Part shown: piece by piece, positions 25,503 to 32,846 of the stretch | Layout of the letters: every line of letters begins with the position of its first letter | Position numbering within the stretch: position 1 is the stretch's first letter | Origin: Breznakiella homolactica | GTDB lineage: Bacteria > Spirochaetota > Spirochaetia > Treponematales > Breznakiellaceae | Direction of reading: 5' to 3' | NCBI RefSeq assembly: GCF_016616095.2 | Contig: NZ_CP067089.2 | Coordinates: forward strand, 4,340,001 to 4,404,000 | DNA: 64,000 nt | Notes under the pieces: generated by a model | What the model saw: only the letters and a program-made list of their open reading frames with translations | What the model was told of the DNA's origin: nothing | Database searches by the model: none | Translations under genes and position numbers: made by a program

Positions 25503-26477
25503 TCATATCCGGCTGCCGGCCTGCACTTTTTCCGAAACGAGTTTCTTCGCCGCTTCCGTAATATGGGCAGCGTCCATACCGTAGGTTTCCAGAATGTACG
25601 GAACGGTTCCTGTCTGTCCAAGGACATCCCTGAATCCGATCCGGCCGAAGGGAACGGCCAGCCGTTCCTCAGCCAGGACTTCCGCCACTGCGGAACCCAG
25701 GCCATTGAGAATATTGTGGTTCTCCGCGGTCAGCACGGCTCCGGTTTCCCGGGCCGCGCTAATTACCGCCTCCCGGTCCAGGGGTTTGATCGTGAACATA
25801 TCCAGTACCCTGGCGCTGATACCCAGCTGTTCCAGCCGGTCCGCGGCTTTCAGCGCTTCCGGCACCATGATGGCGCCTTCGGCAATAATGGTGATGTCCG
25901 TTCCCGGCCGGGCAATATGGGCTTTGCCCAGGGTAAAGTTTGTGCCCGCTTCGTATACCACGATGCTGCTTTTCCTCACCAACCGGATATAGAACATGCC
26001 ATAGGTTTCTATTATCCCGGGAAGAATGCTTTCCAGCATAGTCTCGTCCGTAGGGCTTACAATGGTGATATCCGGCATGGACCGCATGATTCCCGTGTCT
26101 TCCAGGGCCATGTGGGTGCCGCCGTTGGCGGAATTGGCCGCCCCGGGATCGGTTCCCAGGATTTTTATATTCTGCTCCGCGTATACACCGGACATAAATA
26201 CCTGATCGGTCATACGGCGGCTGGCAAAACTGGCGAAGGAATGGATCACCGGGATGAGCCCCATGGAGGACAGCCCCCCGGCGGCTCCGGCCATATTGGC
26301 TTCCTGGATACCGCAGTTGAAAGTCCTTCCGGGAAATTCCTTATTAAAGGCCGCCAGTCCCGACGCGTTCAGCAGATCGGAATCCAGCACCACAATCCTG
26401 CTGTCCTTTTTCGCTAAATCTATTAAAATCCTGCTGTTCGCGTCCCGCAGTGCGGCGGTACTTGTTTTAAACTGCAT
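25503..26477 (-). CDS. Transketolase, C-terminal section
   Basis: 324 aa. It contains the pyrimidine-binding domain (SRIVVLDSDLLNASGLAAFN, FNCGIQEANMAGAAGGLSSM with the catalytic Glu, PVIHSFASFASRR) and the transketolase C-terminal domain. It pairs with the N-terminal section at 26549, the two-gene form of transketolase common in thermophiles, clostridia and spirochaetes. The complex moves two-carbon ketol units between pentose and hexose phosphates, using thiamine diphosphate, in the cytoplasm. An AT-rich palindrome (26522-26552) lies between the two genes. Confidence 0.9.
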   Translation of the reverse strand: MQFKTSTAALRDANSRILIDLAKKDSRIVVLDSDLLNASGLAAFNKEFPGRTFNCGIQEANMAGAAGGLSSMGLIPVIHSFASFASRRMTDQVFMSGVYAEQNIKILGTDPGAANSANGGTHMALEDTGIMRSMPDITIVSPTDETMLESILPGIIETYGMFYIRLVRKSSIVVYEAGTNFTLGKAHIARPGTDITIIAEGAIMVPEALKAADRLEQLGISARVLDMFTIKPLDREAVISAARETGAVLTAENHNILNGLGSAVAEVLAEERLAVPFGRIGFRDVLGQTGTVPYILETYGMDAAHITEAAKKLVSEKVQAGSRI

Positions 26478-26521
26478 CTTCGATTCTCCGTTCTATTCCT
26501 TAGAAATACTTACAATCGGAA

Positions 26522-26552
26522 ATAGTCAAATAATTTAAAATTATTTGACTAT
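26522..26552. repeat. Perfect AT-rich palindrome between the transketolase genes
   Basis: ATAGTCAAATAATTT (26522-26536) and AAATTATTTGACTAT (26538-26552) are exact complements around a single A. It covers the stop codon of the N-terminal section gene. It could be an mRNA hairpin or a protein-binding site; no T-run follows in the operon direction. Confidence 0.75.
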
Positions 26553-27421
26553 AAATTGCCCTGCCGGGCGGCGGCGGTTTCTTTTTCCAGATTCCGGATC
26601 ACCGTTCCAATCTCGTTCTCCGCTTCCGTGAGCTGTTCCGGGGATATGGTGATGTGATGAACATTGGGCTTGCCCTCGGTGAGGCTCCATCCTTTTCCCT
26701 TAACGGTATCCAGGATGATCATGGAGGGCTTGTCTTTTACCGCCTGGGCGGAAACCACCGCGTCATAGACCGCTTCCACATCGTGGCCCGGAATTGTCCG
26801 GGAGTCCCACCCGAAGTCCATGAATTTCCGCTCCAGGTCACCCAGGCCGCAGATACCGTCGGTGTATCCGTCGAGCTGCTGGTGGTTCCAGTCAACGAAA
26901 CCGATAAGGTTGCCCAGCCCCCGCTGAGCCGCGAACAGCGCCGCTTCCCAGACCTGGCCTTCGTCGCATTCGCCGTCGCCCAGTATCAGGTAGGTAAACC
27001 GCTGTATATCCCGGAGCCTCATCCCAAGGGCAATTCCCGCCGCCAGGGACGAACCCTGCCCCAGGGACCCGGTGCTTATGTCCACACCCGGAGTTTTATG
27101 CATATTGCTGTGGCTGGGCAGATTGCCGCCGTTGGCGTTCAGGGTTTTCAGCATTTCCAGGGGGAAGAATCCTTCCAGGGCCAGGACCGCGTACAGCACC
27201 GGGCCGCAGTGGCCTTTGGACAGCACCAGCCGGTCCCGGTCCTCCATCTGGGGGTTTGCGGAATCGTAATGCATCACTTTTCCGTAGAGGACTGCCATGG
27301 CCTCCGCCAGGGAAAGCACTCCTCCGGCGTGGCCGGACCCGTAGGAGGCCATACTGATAATGCTCTGGAGCCGTATTTTCGCGGCAAGCAGGTCGAGTTC
27401 TTTTTTCTCGTATATGGTCAT
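26549..27421 (-). CDS. Transketolase, N-terminal section (thiamine diphosphate domain)
   Basis: 290 aa. The thiamine diphosphate motif begins LILGDGECDEGQVWEAALFA and ends in WNHQQLDG (GDG ... N). Other family markers are SYGSGHAGGVLSLAEAMAVLY and the catalytic-region SKGHCGPVLYAVL and GSLGQGSSLAAGIALGMRL. It is the first gene of the minus-strand run. Its promoter lies in the divergent region shared with the DeoR-type regulator. It forms the enzyme with 25503-26477. Confidence 0.92.
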   Translation of the reverse strand: MTIYEKKELDLLAAKIRLQSIISMASYGSGHAGGVLSLAEAMAVLYGKVMHYDSANPQMEDRDRLVLSKGHCGPVLYAVLALEGFFPLEMLKTLNANGGNLPSHSNMHKTPGVDISTGSLGQGSSLAAGIALGMRLRDIQRFTYLILGDGECDEGQVWEAALFAAQRGLGNLIGFVDWNHQQLDGYTDGICGLGDLERKFMDFGWDSRTIPGHDVEAVYDAVVSAQAVKDKPSMIILDTVKGKGWSLTEGKPNVHHITISPEQLTEAENEIGTVIRNLEKETAAARQGNL

Positions 27422-27448
27422 GCTGGTTCCTTATTCATTGTTACTTTC

Positions 27449-27537
27449 TGTTGTTTGTTGTTTTTATTGTTGTTAGTTGTTATTTTATACGAGTATTCTG
27501 AATTGTCAATCGAAATTTTGTGTTGTTTGTTGTTTTT
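27449..27537. repeat. Two identical 17-bp sites, likely DeoR-family operators
   Basis: TGTTGTTTGTTGTTTTT occurs at 27449-27465 and again, exactly, at 27521-27537 in the 155-base divergent region. They flank the transketolase promoter on both sides (about +10 to +26 and about -46 to -62). Repeated TGTTT-type direct repeats are typical DeoR/GlpR-family targets, so the regulator encoded at 27577 is the likely binder. Confidence 0.65.
27482..27509 (-). promoter_or_regulatory. Promoter of the transketolase genes
   Basis: On the minus strand TTGACA (27504-27509) is followed after 16 bases by TAAAAT (27482-27487, within TATAAAAT). The start site near 27475 gives a leader of about 55 bases to ATG 27421. 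Confidence 0.65.
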
Positions 27538-27576
27538 TATTCTTGATTATTTTTGAATTAATGGTAGGATACATAT

Positions 27577-28383
27577 ATGGCCAGTGAAAAAGAAAAGCCC
27601 GCGGTGTTCGCGGAGGAGCGGAAACAGCAGATCCTGGAAATTATCAGGAAAAACCAGAAAATCGTCGTTCCCGAGCTGTGCAGCTACTTCGGGGTTTCCG
27701 CGTCAACCATCCGCAACGATCTCAGGGACCTTACGGAAGCGAAACTCATAACCAGGACCCACGGCGGCGCTATTTCAAACTCAAAGGTCAGCCTTGAACC
27801 CCTGCCCGAAACCAAGGAATGCCACATGCACCGGCAGAAGGCGGCCATTGCCCGGCAGGCCGCCGCGATGGTGGACGACGGGGACATCATCGCCCTCTGC
27901 ACCGGAACCACCACCATGGAACTGGCAAAGCATCTTACGGAAAAGAAAAAACTGACCATTGTCCTGAACGATATCAGGATCGCCGCGTTTCTGGAGGAAC
28001 ATACCGATTTTACCCTGTTCATGCTCGGCGGAATCATCCGGCGGGGATTTCATTACGTAAATACCAGCGGGAATCCCCTGCCCAGGATCAGTATCGATAA
28101 AGCGTTTTTTTCCTGCAACGGGCTGAGCGCCGCCATGGGGGCCACGCTTCCTGATTACAATCTGGCGGTAAACACCGCCGAAATTATCGGCCTCGCGTCC
28201 GAAGCGGTGCTCCTCTGTGACAGCAGTAAAATCGGAACCCTTGCCTTTGCCCAGATCGCCCCCCTGGAGAAGATCGGCACTATAATAATAGACAGTGACG
28301 CCGATCCCGGGGATGTCCGGGAACTGGGCAGCTGTGAAGGCTGCCAGATCATCATTGCTCCGGTACCGCCGCCGGTTCTGTAG
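27577..28383 (+). CDS. DeoR/GlpR-family transcriptional regulator
   Basis: 268 aa. The N-terminal winged helix is FAEERKQQILEII then VSASTIRNDLRDLTEAKLITRTHGGA, the DeoR signature. The C-terminal sugar-phosphate sensor domain has ALCTGTTTMELAKHL (phosphate-binding TGTT) and KAFFSCNGLS. DeoR-type sensors respond to phosphorylated sugars, which suits the neighbours: deoC 29 bases downstream and transketolase divergently upstream. The two 17-bp repeats at 27449 and 27521 are the proposed operators. Confidence 0.9.
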   Translation: MASEKEKPAVFAEERKQQILEIIRKNQKIVVPELCSYFGVSASTIRNDLRDLTEAKLITRTHGGAISNSKVSLEPLPETKECHMHRQKAAIARQAAAMVDDGDIIALCTGTTTMELAKHLTEKKKLTIVLNDIRIAAFLEEHTDFTLFMLGGIIRRGFHYVNTSGNPLPRISIDKAFFSCNGLSAAMGATLPDYNLAVNTAEIIGLASEAVLLCDSSKIGTLAFAQIAPLEKIGTIIIDSDADPGDVRELGSCEGCQIIIAPVPPPVL

Positions 28384-28412
28384 CGGCTTATTCTATATTT
28401 AGAGAGGATTGT

Positions 28413-29078
28413 ATGACAGACCAGGAAATTCTGAGCCACATTGACCACACCCTGCTTAAGGCCTTTGCTCCGTGGGAGGATATTAAAAAGCTCTGTGAGG
28501 AGGGTATCCGGTACAAGACCGCTTCGGTCTGTATTCCGCCGTGCTACGTCGAGCGGATCCGCGAAACCTTCGGTAAACAGATTCCCATCTGTACGGTTAT
28601 CGGATTCCCGCTGGGTTACAACGTTACCCCGGCAAAGGTGATCGAAACGGAGATGGCCATTACCATGGGCGCCGCGGAAATTGACATGGTAATCAACATC
28701 ACGGATGTCAAAAACGGCCGTTTCGACGCAGTGGAGCAGGAAATCAGGGCTGTCAAAAAAGCCGCCGGGAACCATATTCTCAAGGTTATTATCGAAGCCT
28801 GCTATCTCACGGATGAAGAAAAGGTAAAGATGTGCGAGATCATCACCCGGGCCGGGGCGGATTACATCAAAACATCCACCGGATTCGGCACCGGCGGGGC
28901 CACCATGGAGGATATTCTTCTTTTTAAGAAGCACATCGGCCCCAATGTAAAAATGAAAGCCGCCGGGGGCGTCAAAACCAAGGACGACCTGATTGCCTTC
29001 CTCGAGGCCGGCTGCGACCGTATCGGCACAAGTTCGGCGGTCTCGCTCCTGGCCGGCTCCGGAGCCGCTGGCTATTAA
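28413..29078 (+). CDS. deoC: Deoxyribose-phosphate aldolase
   Basis: 221 aa, a TIM barrel. It cleaves 2-deoxyribose 5-phosphate to acetaldehyde and glyceraldehyde 3-phosphate. The family motifs are IDHTLLKAFA at residues 10-19, VIGFPLGYN, and EIDMVINITDVKNG. The Schiff-base Lys is in DYIKTSTGFGTGGAT (near 150), and the second conserved Lys is in MKAAGGVKT. It follows the DeoR gene in the same direction and ends at terminator 29083-29112. Confidence 0.95.
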   Translation: MTDQEILSHIDHTLLKAFAPWEDIKKLCEEGIRYKTASVCIPPCYVERIRETFGKQIPICTVIGFPLGYNVTPAKVIETEMAITMGAAEIDMVINITDVKNGRFDAVEQEIRAVKKAAGNHILKVIIEACYLTDEEKVKMCEIITRAGADYIKTSTGFGTGGATMEDILLFKKHIGPNVKMKAAGGVKTKDDLIAFLEAGCDRIGTSSAVSLLAGSGAAGY

Positions 29079-29082
29079 ATAA

Positions 29083-29112
29083 AAAAAGCCGGATCTCATG
29101 ATCCGGCTTTTT
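29083..29112. terminator. Bidirectional terminator between deoC and hsp20
   Basis: AAAAAGCCGGATC (29083-29095) pairs perfectly with GATCCGGCTTTTT (29100-29112) around a TCAT loop. Runs of T on both strands let it serve the two convergent genes. Confidence 0.9.
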
Positions 29113-29118
29113 CAGTTT

Positions 29119-29637
29119 CTACTGTTCTTCCTTAACGATTTCGATCCTGATGCCTTCATTCTGGTCGGGCTCGTCCTTGGGCGGCACCGTTACCCTGAGA
29201 ATCCCGTTCTTATACACCGCTTTGACGTTTTCCTGGGCGTATTTGTCCAGGGGGACAAAGTATTTCTGTTTTTCAATATCCTTTAATTTGAGCCGCCTCT
29301 TGAAGTAACGGATATTGTCGTCGGCCGGGTGTTCTTCACTGATTTTTGCCGAAAAAACCATGTAATCTCCCTGGAAAGAGAGACTGATGTCCTTTTCGTC
29401 AAACCCCGCCAGGGCAAACTCGAAAACCATGCTCCTGTCGCCGGTCATAAACACGTTCATGGGCGGATAGGAATAATTGGGATAATAATCCACATTTTCT
29501 TCAAACGGTCCCCGGTTGTTGGGGTCCTGACCGAACTGACTGAAATTCCGCTGGAATTCATCACTGAAATTCTGGGCTGCTTCAAAAATTTCGTCAAAAA
29601 TCGTTCCCAGGTCAATATACCCTTTGCTGCCTTTCAT
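29119..29637 (-). CDS. Small heat-shock protein, Hsp20/alpha-crystallin
   Basis: 172 aa. The variable N-terminal arm is Phe/Asn/Gln-rich (FSDEFQRNFSQFGQDPNN). The alpha-crystallin domain runs from about 55 to 150 with FEFALAGFDEKDISLSFQGDY, a RYFKRRLKL strand and the family-typical YKNGILRVTVPP. It is a holdase chaperone of the cytoplasm. AAAGGAG precedes ATG 29637. No CIRCE or ROSE-type element is recognised in the 5' region, only a GGCCG/CGGCC hairpin at 29656-29667. Confidence 0.9.
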   Translation of the reverse strand: MKGSKGYIDLGTIFDEIFEAAQNFSDEFQRNFSQFGQDPNNRGPFEENVDYYPNYSYPPMNVFMTGDRSMVFEFALAGFDEKDISLSFQGDYMVFSAKISEEHPADDNIRYFKRRLKLKDIEKQKYFVPLDKYAQENVKAVYKNGILRVTVPPKDEPDQNEGIRIEIVKEEQ

Positions 29638-30117
29638 ATTAGGCTCCTTTGTTCCGGCCGTGCGGCCCGGTAATTTTGAACCCTCCTATGGAGCGGTTCC
29701 ATGACAGGACAGATACATCCTATCACTGTATTTATAATATACTGGCTTACGGCAAATGAGACAAGCAATAAGGGGGAGCACAGAGCTGTAAATGCAGCAA
29801 GCACACAGGTATACCCATCCCTTCGGGGCCTGGCGCATAAAAAGGGAATTGGCTCCTCATCGGCCTGCGGCCTCGAAAGTCGCTAAATTCCCTTTTTATG
29901 CACCACCCGGCGTTTCCATTATGGCCGTATGCTTGCTGCCTTTACTTGCGGGGAGAAATTCTTTCCGGCGGGCTGCTCCCCCTGGCTTCAAACCTTCGGT
30001 TTTCCGCCACCCCCACTTCGGGTTCCTGGGATCAAATAACCTACCGTTAGGTATATTGGTCCGGCAGGACCCCCGGACCGGGTACTCACCAGACTTCTGT
30101 GCCGGGCGGCTTAAGAG
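29638..30117. other. Intergenic stretch containing a nested fold-back element
   Basis: It holds the leader of the hsp20 gene, the fold-back element 29771-29983, then GC-rich sequence with the palindrome ACCTACCGTTAGGTA (30039-30053) and a copy of the CAGGACCCCCGG motif (30065-30076). No credible open frame was found. Confidence 0.55.
29771..29983. repeat. Nested inverted-repeat (fold-back) element
   Basis: Three inverted repeats share one centre. The outermost arms are AGGGGGAGCA (29771-29780) and TGCTCCCCCT (29974-29983). The middle arms 29788-29803 and 29930-29945 pair at 15 of 16 positions (GTAAATGCAGCAAGCA). The inner arms GCATAAAAAGGGAATT (29835-29850) and its complement (29886-29901) are perfect. 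The outer arms match those of the element at 57485-57558. It may be a MITE-like element or a structured RNA. Confidence 0.75.
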
Positions 30118-30561
30118 CTAATGAATGGCGCAATGGCGGATAGACACCGCGTCTGATTCGTCCAGGATACGGGTTATCCGGGGCATGGCGGCGGGGATGA
30201 GGTGTTTTCGGATCAAATACACGATAAAGGATACAAGGAACATGCCCAGTACGCCGGCGGCGGCCCGGGCGCCGTCCCCGCTGCCGGGAACCAGCAGGCC
30301 GGTCAGCATAAACGCCGCGATAAAACCCAGCGCGGGGGGAAGTATGGCCGCCGCCGCCTGGAAGATGCTTGAACGGGCTGGGGTTTCTGTTTCCACCACC
30401 TGTCCCGCCGCAAGGGGGAGGTTATAACTATTCTCCGCGGTAAAGACCCGCTGATTTGATTTGCATTCCTGGTTCATACAGCCGAAGCAGCTTCCGATTT
30501 CTCCGCCCTTAATGGTAACGGCGGAACCTTCAATCCTGCTGATCCTGCCTATCTCCGTCAT
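30118..30561 (-). CDS. RseC/SoxR-reducing-system-like membrane protein
   Basis: 147 aa. The start ATG 30561 is six bases after GGAGG; a longer frame is less likely. The N-terminal part has a small beta domain and a Cys cluster (GSCFGCMNQEC), and the remainder has two membrane helices (residues about 68-90 and 100-120). This is the RseC/MucC layout: RseC modulates sigma-E signalling or supplies electrons to SoxR with the Rnf system in proteobacteria. Spirochaetal homologues usually accompany Rnf-type redox genes; none is seen here, so the role is open. It overlaps the end of the upstream gene by 32 bases. Confidence 0.7.
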   Translation of the reverse strand: MTEIGRISRIEGSAVTIKGGEIGSCFGCMNQECKSNQRVFTAENSYNLPLAAGQVVETETPARSSIFQAAAAILPPALGFIAAFMLTGLLVPGSGDGARAAAGVLGMFLVSFIVYLIRKHLIPAAMPRITRILDESDAVSIRHCAIH

Positions 30562-31351
30562 GGTCCGCCTCCGGAACGGCCAGCTGTACCGGTTCGATGG
30601 ACCGGGCTTTTCCTTTGCCGTCAAGTTCGATAAATACTCCCTGCAGCTGCGGGGAGTCCCAGGCTTCCCGGGTCCAGTCCGGTACACCGCTCAGGTATTC
30701 TGCGATACGTACCTGGCTGTCGGATCCTCCCACGGAACTGATACTGCCGGTTCTTCCCGCGTCGGAAATGACCGCCGTTCCCCCGGGAAGGACCGCCGCG
30801 TCCGCGGTCTGTACCCTGGTATGGGAACCGATTACCGCGGAACACCGGCCGTCCGCCGCCCTGAAGAGGGTCTGTTTTTCGGCGGTGGCGGACGCGTGAA
30901 AATCAATGATAACAAAGGGTGTTTCCTGACTGAGTCGTTCCAGAAGCGACGGCAGCCGGGAAAAGGGATTTTCCCCATGGACACGGTTGAACCCGTTCTG
31001 GCCGAGGAGAACCGCTACGGCTATTTTCCTGTCCCCGGCTTTGAAAATCCGGGATCCGAATCCCGGAGCCGCGGGAACCAGATTTTCCGGCCGCAGGACA
31101 TAGGGCAGCCGGTCGAGGTTCTGGACCAGGTCCTTTTTATAAAAACAGCATTCCCCGGTGGTAATGGTGTCTACCCCGAGTTTCCGGATATATCCCGCGT
31201 GGTTGCGGCCCAGGCCGTGGCCGCCGGTGGCGCCGTCGGCGCAGGCGATGGTGTAATCCACGGCGTAGCGCTTTTTGAGCTCCGGCAGCCCTTTTTTTAG
31301 GGCGTAAATTCCCGCTTTTCCGACAAGTTCTGCGATGTATAATATGTTCAC
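30530..31351 (-). CDS. YmdB-family metallophosphoesterase homologue with altered active site
   Basis: 273 aa. I start at GTG 31351 (VNILYIAELVGKAG), six bases after GGAG. It follows the YmdB/TIGR00282 family, whose members hydrolyse 2',3'-cAMP. The C-terminal half keeps VIIDFHASATAEKQTL. Several expected metal ligands differ: the family GD-V/I-VG near the N-terminus reads AELVG, the N-G-E-N segment reads CADGATGG, GNH-x-W reads GECCF, and the final HTH reads HTR. It may be inactive or have changed function. It overlaps the RseC-like gene and lies 19 bases behind the TPR gene. Confidence 0.7.
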   Translation of the reverse strand: MNILYIAELVGKAGIYALKKGLPELKKRYAVDYTIACADGATGGHGLGRNHAGYIRKLGVDTITTGECCFYKKDLVQNLDRLPYVLRPENLVPAAPGFGSRIFKAGDRKIAVAVLLGQNGFNRVHGENPFSRLPSLLERLSQETPFVIIDFHASATAEKQTLFRAADGRCSAVIGSHTRVQTADAAVLPGGTAVISDAGRTGSISSVGGSDSQVRIAEYLSGVPDWTREAWDSPQLQGVFIELDGKGKARSIEPVQLAVPEADHDGDRQDQQD

Positions 31352-31370
31352 GGTACGCTCCGGGACAGGA

Positions 31371-31925
31371 CTAATGGAATCCCGTGGGTATGCTGGTAAA
31401 ACCGTCATGCCCTTTCAGTTCCGAAAGCCGCCGCTCAAATTCCGCCGCCGCCCGGTAATCTTCCAGTTCCCGGCAGGCATCCCGCAGGTTGATCAAAGCG
31501 TCGGTATACAGGGGCACCAGGCTGACGGCCTGTTCAAAACAGTACCGGGCTTCTTCGTAGCTTCCTTCCACAAAATAGAGAACCCCGAGGTTGTTCCACG
31601 CGCTGGGATTTTCGTCGTTGCGTTCCAGGGCCGCCTGGTAGCATTCTTCCGCGGCGTCAAACTGCTCCATTTCATAGTAAATCAGCCCCATGGAAAGCCA
31701 CGCGTCCGCCAGGGTTTCATCAATTAAGATCGCCTGGTTGAAACTGACCATGGCTTCGCTGTAATCGCCCGTCCGCTGCTGGGCAATACCGAGGTTAAGC
31801 CAGAGCAGGGGATTTCCGGGTTCCAGGATAAGGGCTTTGCGGAACAGTGGTATCGCATCATTCGGTCTGTTTGCTTCGGTCAACGTAATCCCTGAATTGT
31901 TCAATGTCGCTGCTGTTTCCATCAT
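31371..31925 (-). CDS. Tetratricopeptide-repeat protein
   Basis: 184 aa, no signal peptide. At least four TPR units are visible from residue 6 to about 165: NSGITLTEANRPNDAIPLFR, LNLGIAQQRTGDYSEAMVSF, LSMGLIYYEMEQFDAAEECY and NNLGVLYFVEGSYEEARYCF. It is a protein-interaction scaffold in the cytoplasm. AAGGAGG is close to ATG 31925; the adjacent in-frame ATG 31922 has the better spacing. It is probably the first gene of the run 31925-30118. Confidence 0.85.
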   Translation of the reverse strand: MMETAATLNNSGITLTEANRPNDAIPLFRKALILEPGNPLLWLNLGIAQQRTGDYSEAMVSFNQAILIDETLADAWLSMGLIYYEMEQFDAAEECYQAALERNDENPSAWNNLGVLYFVEGSYEEARYCFEQAVSLVPLYTDALINLRDACRELEDYRAAAEFERRLSELKGHDGFTSIPTGFH

Positions 31926-32004
31926 ACCCCTCCTTAATTAAGTATACGCATTTACCAGGAACAGGGCCAGTAAAAAGGCAGCGCCGGTTATTGATTTCCC
32001 GTAT

Positions 32005-32388
32005 TCAGCCCCGATGCTCTCCGATGCCGAGGCGGCTTAAAAAACCCTGCACGGCTATGTAATTGCTGTCCCTGTGGTAGGCTCCGTTCCGGTAATACCG
32101 TACATAGGGAATTTCCCGGTTATTGTAGGTATTCTCCTTAAAAGCCATGAATTCATCGAACCACGGTTCCTTATCGTATTCGATATAGTAAATAGCCGCT
32201 CCCCGGGGGTCGGCTTCCGCCGCTTCTGCCTCGGCTTCGCCGAGGTAGGACCGCATAGCCGTCCATTGGGGGCACCAGCTCTGGGTCAGGATAATCGCCG
32301 CCATGGGGGCCGCCTCCAGGAGTTCCCGGGGAAAATCCCCGTTTTCCATGGCGGACCTGCATTCGGCTTCGGTCAGTTTTCGTATCAT
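32005..32388 (-). CDS. Thioredoxin-fold protein with a single active-site Cys
   Basis: 127 aa. I start at ATG 32388 (MIRKLTEAECRS); the upstream codons in the open frame are AT-rich and lack protein character. The fold resembles thioredoxin: a strand AAIILTQSWCPQW, a middle AIYYIEYDKE, the cis-Pro stretch REIPYVRYYRNG and a final helix. The redox motif is CPQW instead of CxxC, so only a monothiol mechanism, or none, is possible. No close family is recognised. Confidence 0.6.
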   Translation of the reverse strand: MIRKLTEAECRSAMENGDFPRELLEAAPMAAIILTQSWCPQWTAMRSYLGEAEAEAAEADPRGAAIYYIEYDKEPWFDEFMAFKENTYNNREIPYVRYYRNGAYHRDSNYIAVQGFLSRLGIGEHRG

Positions 32389-32452
32389 GATTTTAATGAT
32401 ACAATAAATAAACACTTTATGTTATATTTAATTACATACAATTTGAATTTTA

Positions 32453-32566
32453 AGCTAATTTCGAAACTCGGTTAGTTTTCAAATTAGCTGTACAGAAAGT
32501 GTGATGAACACGCTTTCTGTACGACATTCAAGGAAGTGATTTCAAAATATGGTATTTTGAAATCAC
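32453..32566. repeat. Three consecutive hairpins in a 175-base intergenic region
   Basis: Hairpin 1: AGCTAATTT (32453-32461) with AAATTAGCT (32481-32489). Hairpin 2: GTACAGAAAG (32490-32499) with CTTTCTGTAC (32513-32522), plus an inner TGT/ACA. Hairpin 3: GTGATTTCAAAATA (32536-32549) with its perfect complement (32553-32566) around TGG. They lie directly end to end ahead of the DUF6485 gene. Confidence 0.75.
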
Positions 32567-32590
32567 CCCTTTTACCCGGGAGTTTGGCCT

Positions 32591-32785
32591 ATGCCTGATT
32601 GCAAGATCGGAGAAAACAAAAAACACTGCAACTGCACCTATCCCTGTACACGGAAGGGCCTGTGCTGTGACTGTGTCGCCTACCACCGGCGCTCCGGGGA
32701 AATTCCGGCGTGTTATTTCGGGCCGGAGGGGGAAAAGAGCTACGACCGTTCCGTGGAGAATTATCTTAAAACAAAAGGGCGGTAA
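32591..32785 (+). CDS. Small Cys-rich protein (DUF6485-like)
   Basis: 64 aa with seven Cys: [16 protein letters not shown] then GLCCDC and ACYF. The spacing suggests a metal site, probably zinc or iron-sulfur. It resembles the uncharacterised DUF6485 family of anaerobes. GGGAG lies eight bases before ATG 32591. The gene follows three hairpins and precedes the cyclase-like gene by 61 bases in the same direction. The function is unknown. Confidence 0.7.
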   Translation: MPDCKIGENKKHCNCTYPCTRKGLCCDCVAYHRRSGEIPACYFGPEGEKSYDRSVENYLKTKGR

Positions 32786-32846
32786 TATTCCGCCCCCGGT
32801 TGAATGATCCGCCGGATGTGATATATTTAAATTAAAGAAGAAACCT

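Noticed and set aside
27437..27540. CRISPR-like array in the divergent DeoR region
   Set aside because: Only two copies of a low-complexity 17-mer occur, 72 bp apart, without regular repeat-spacer structure. Operators explain them better.
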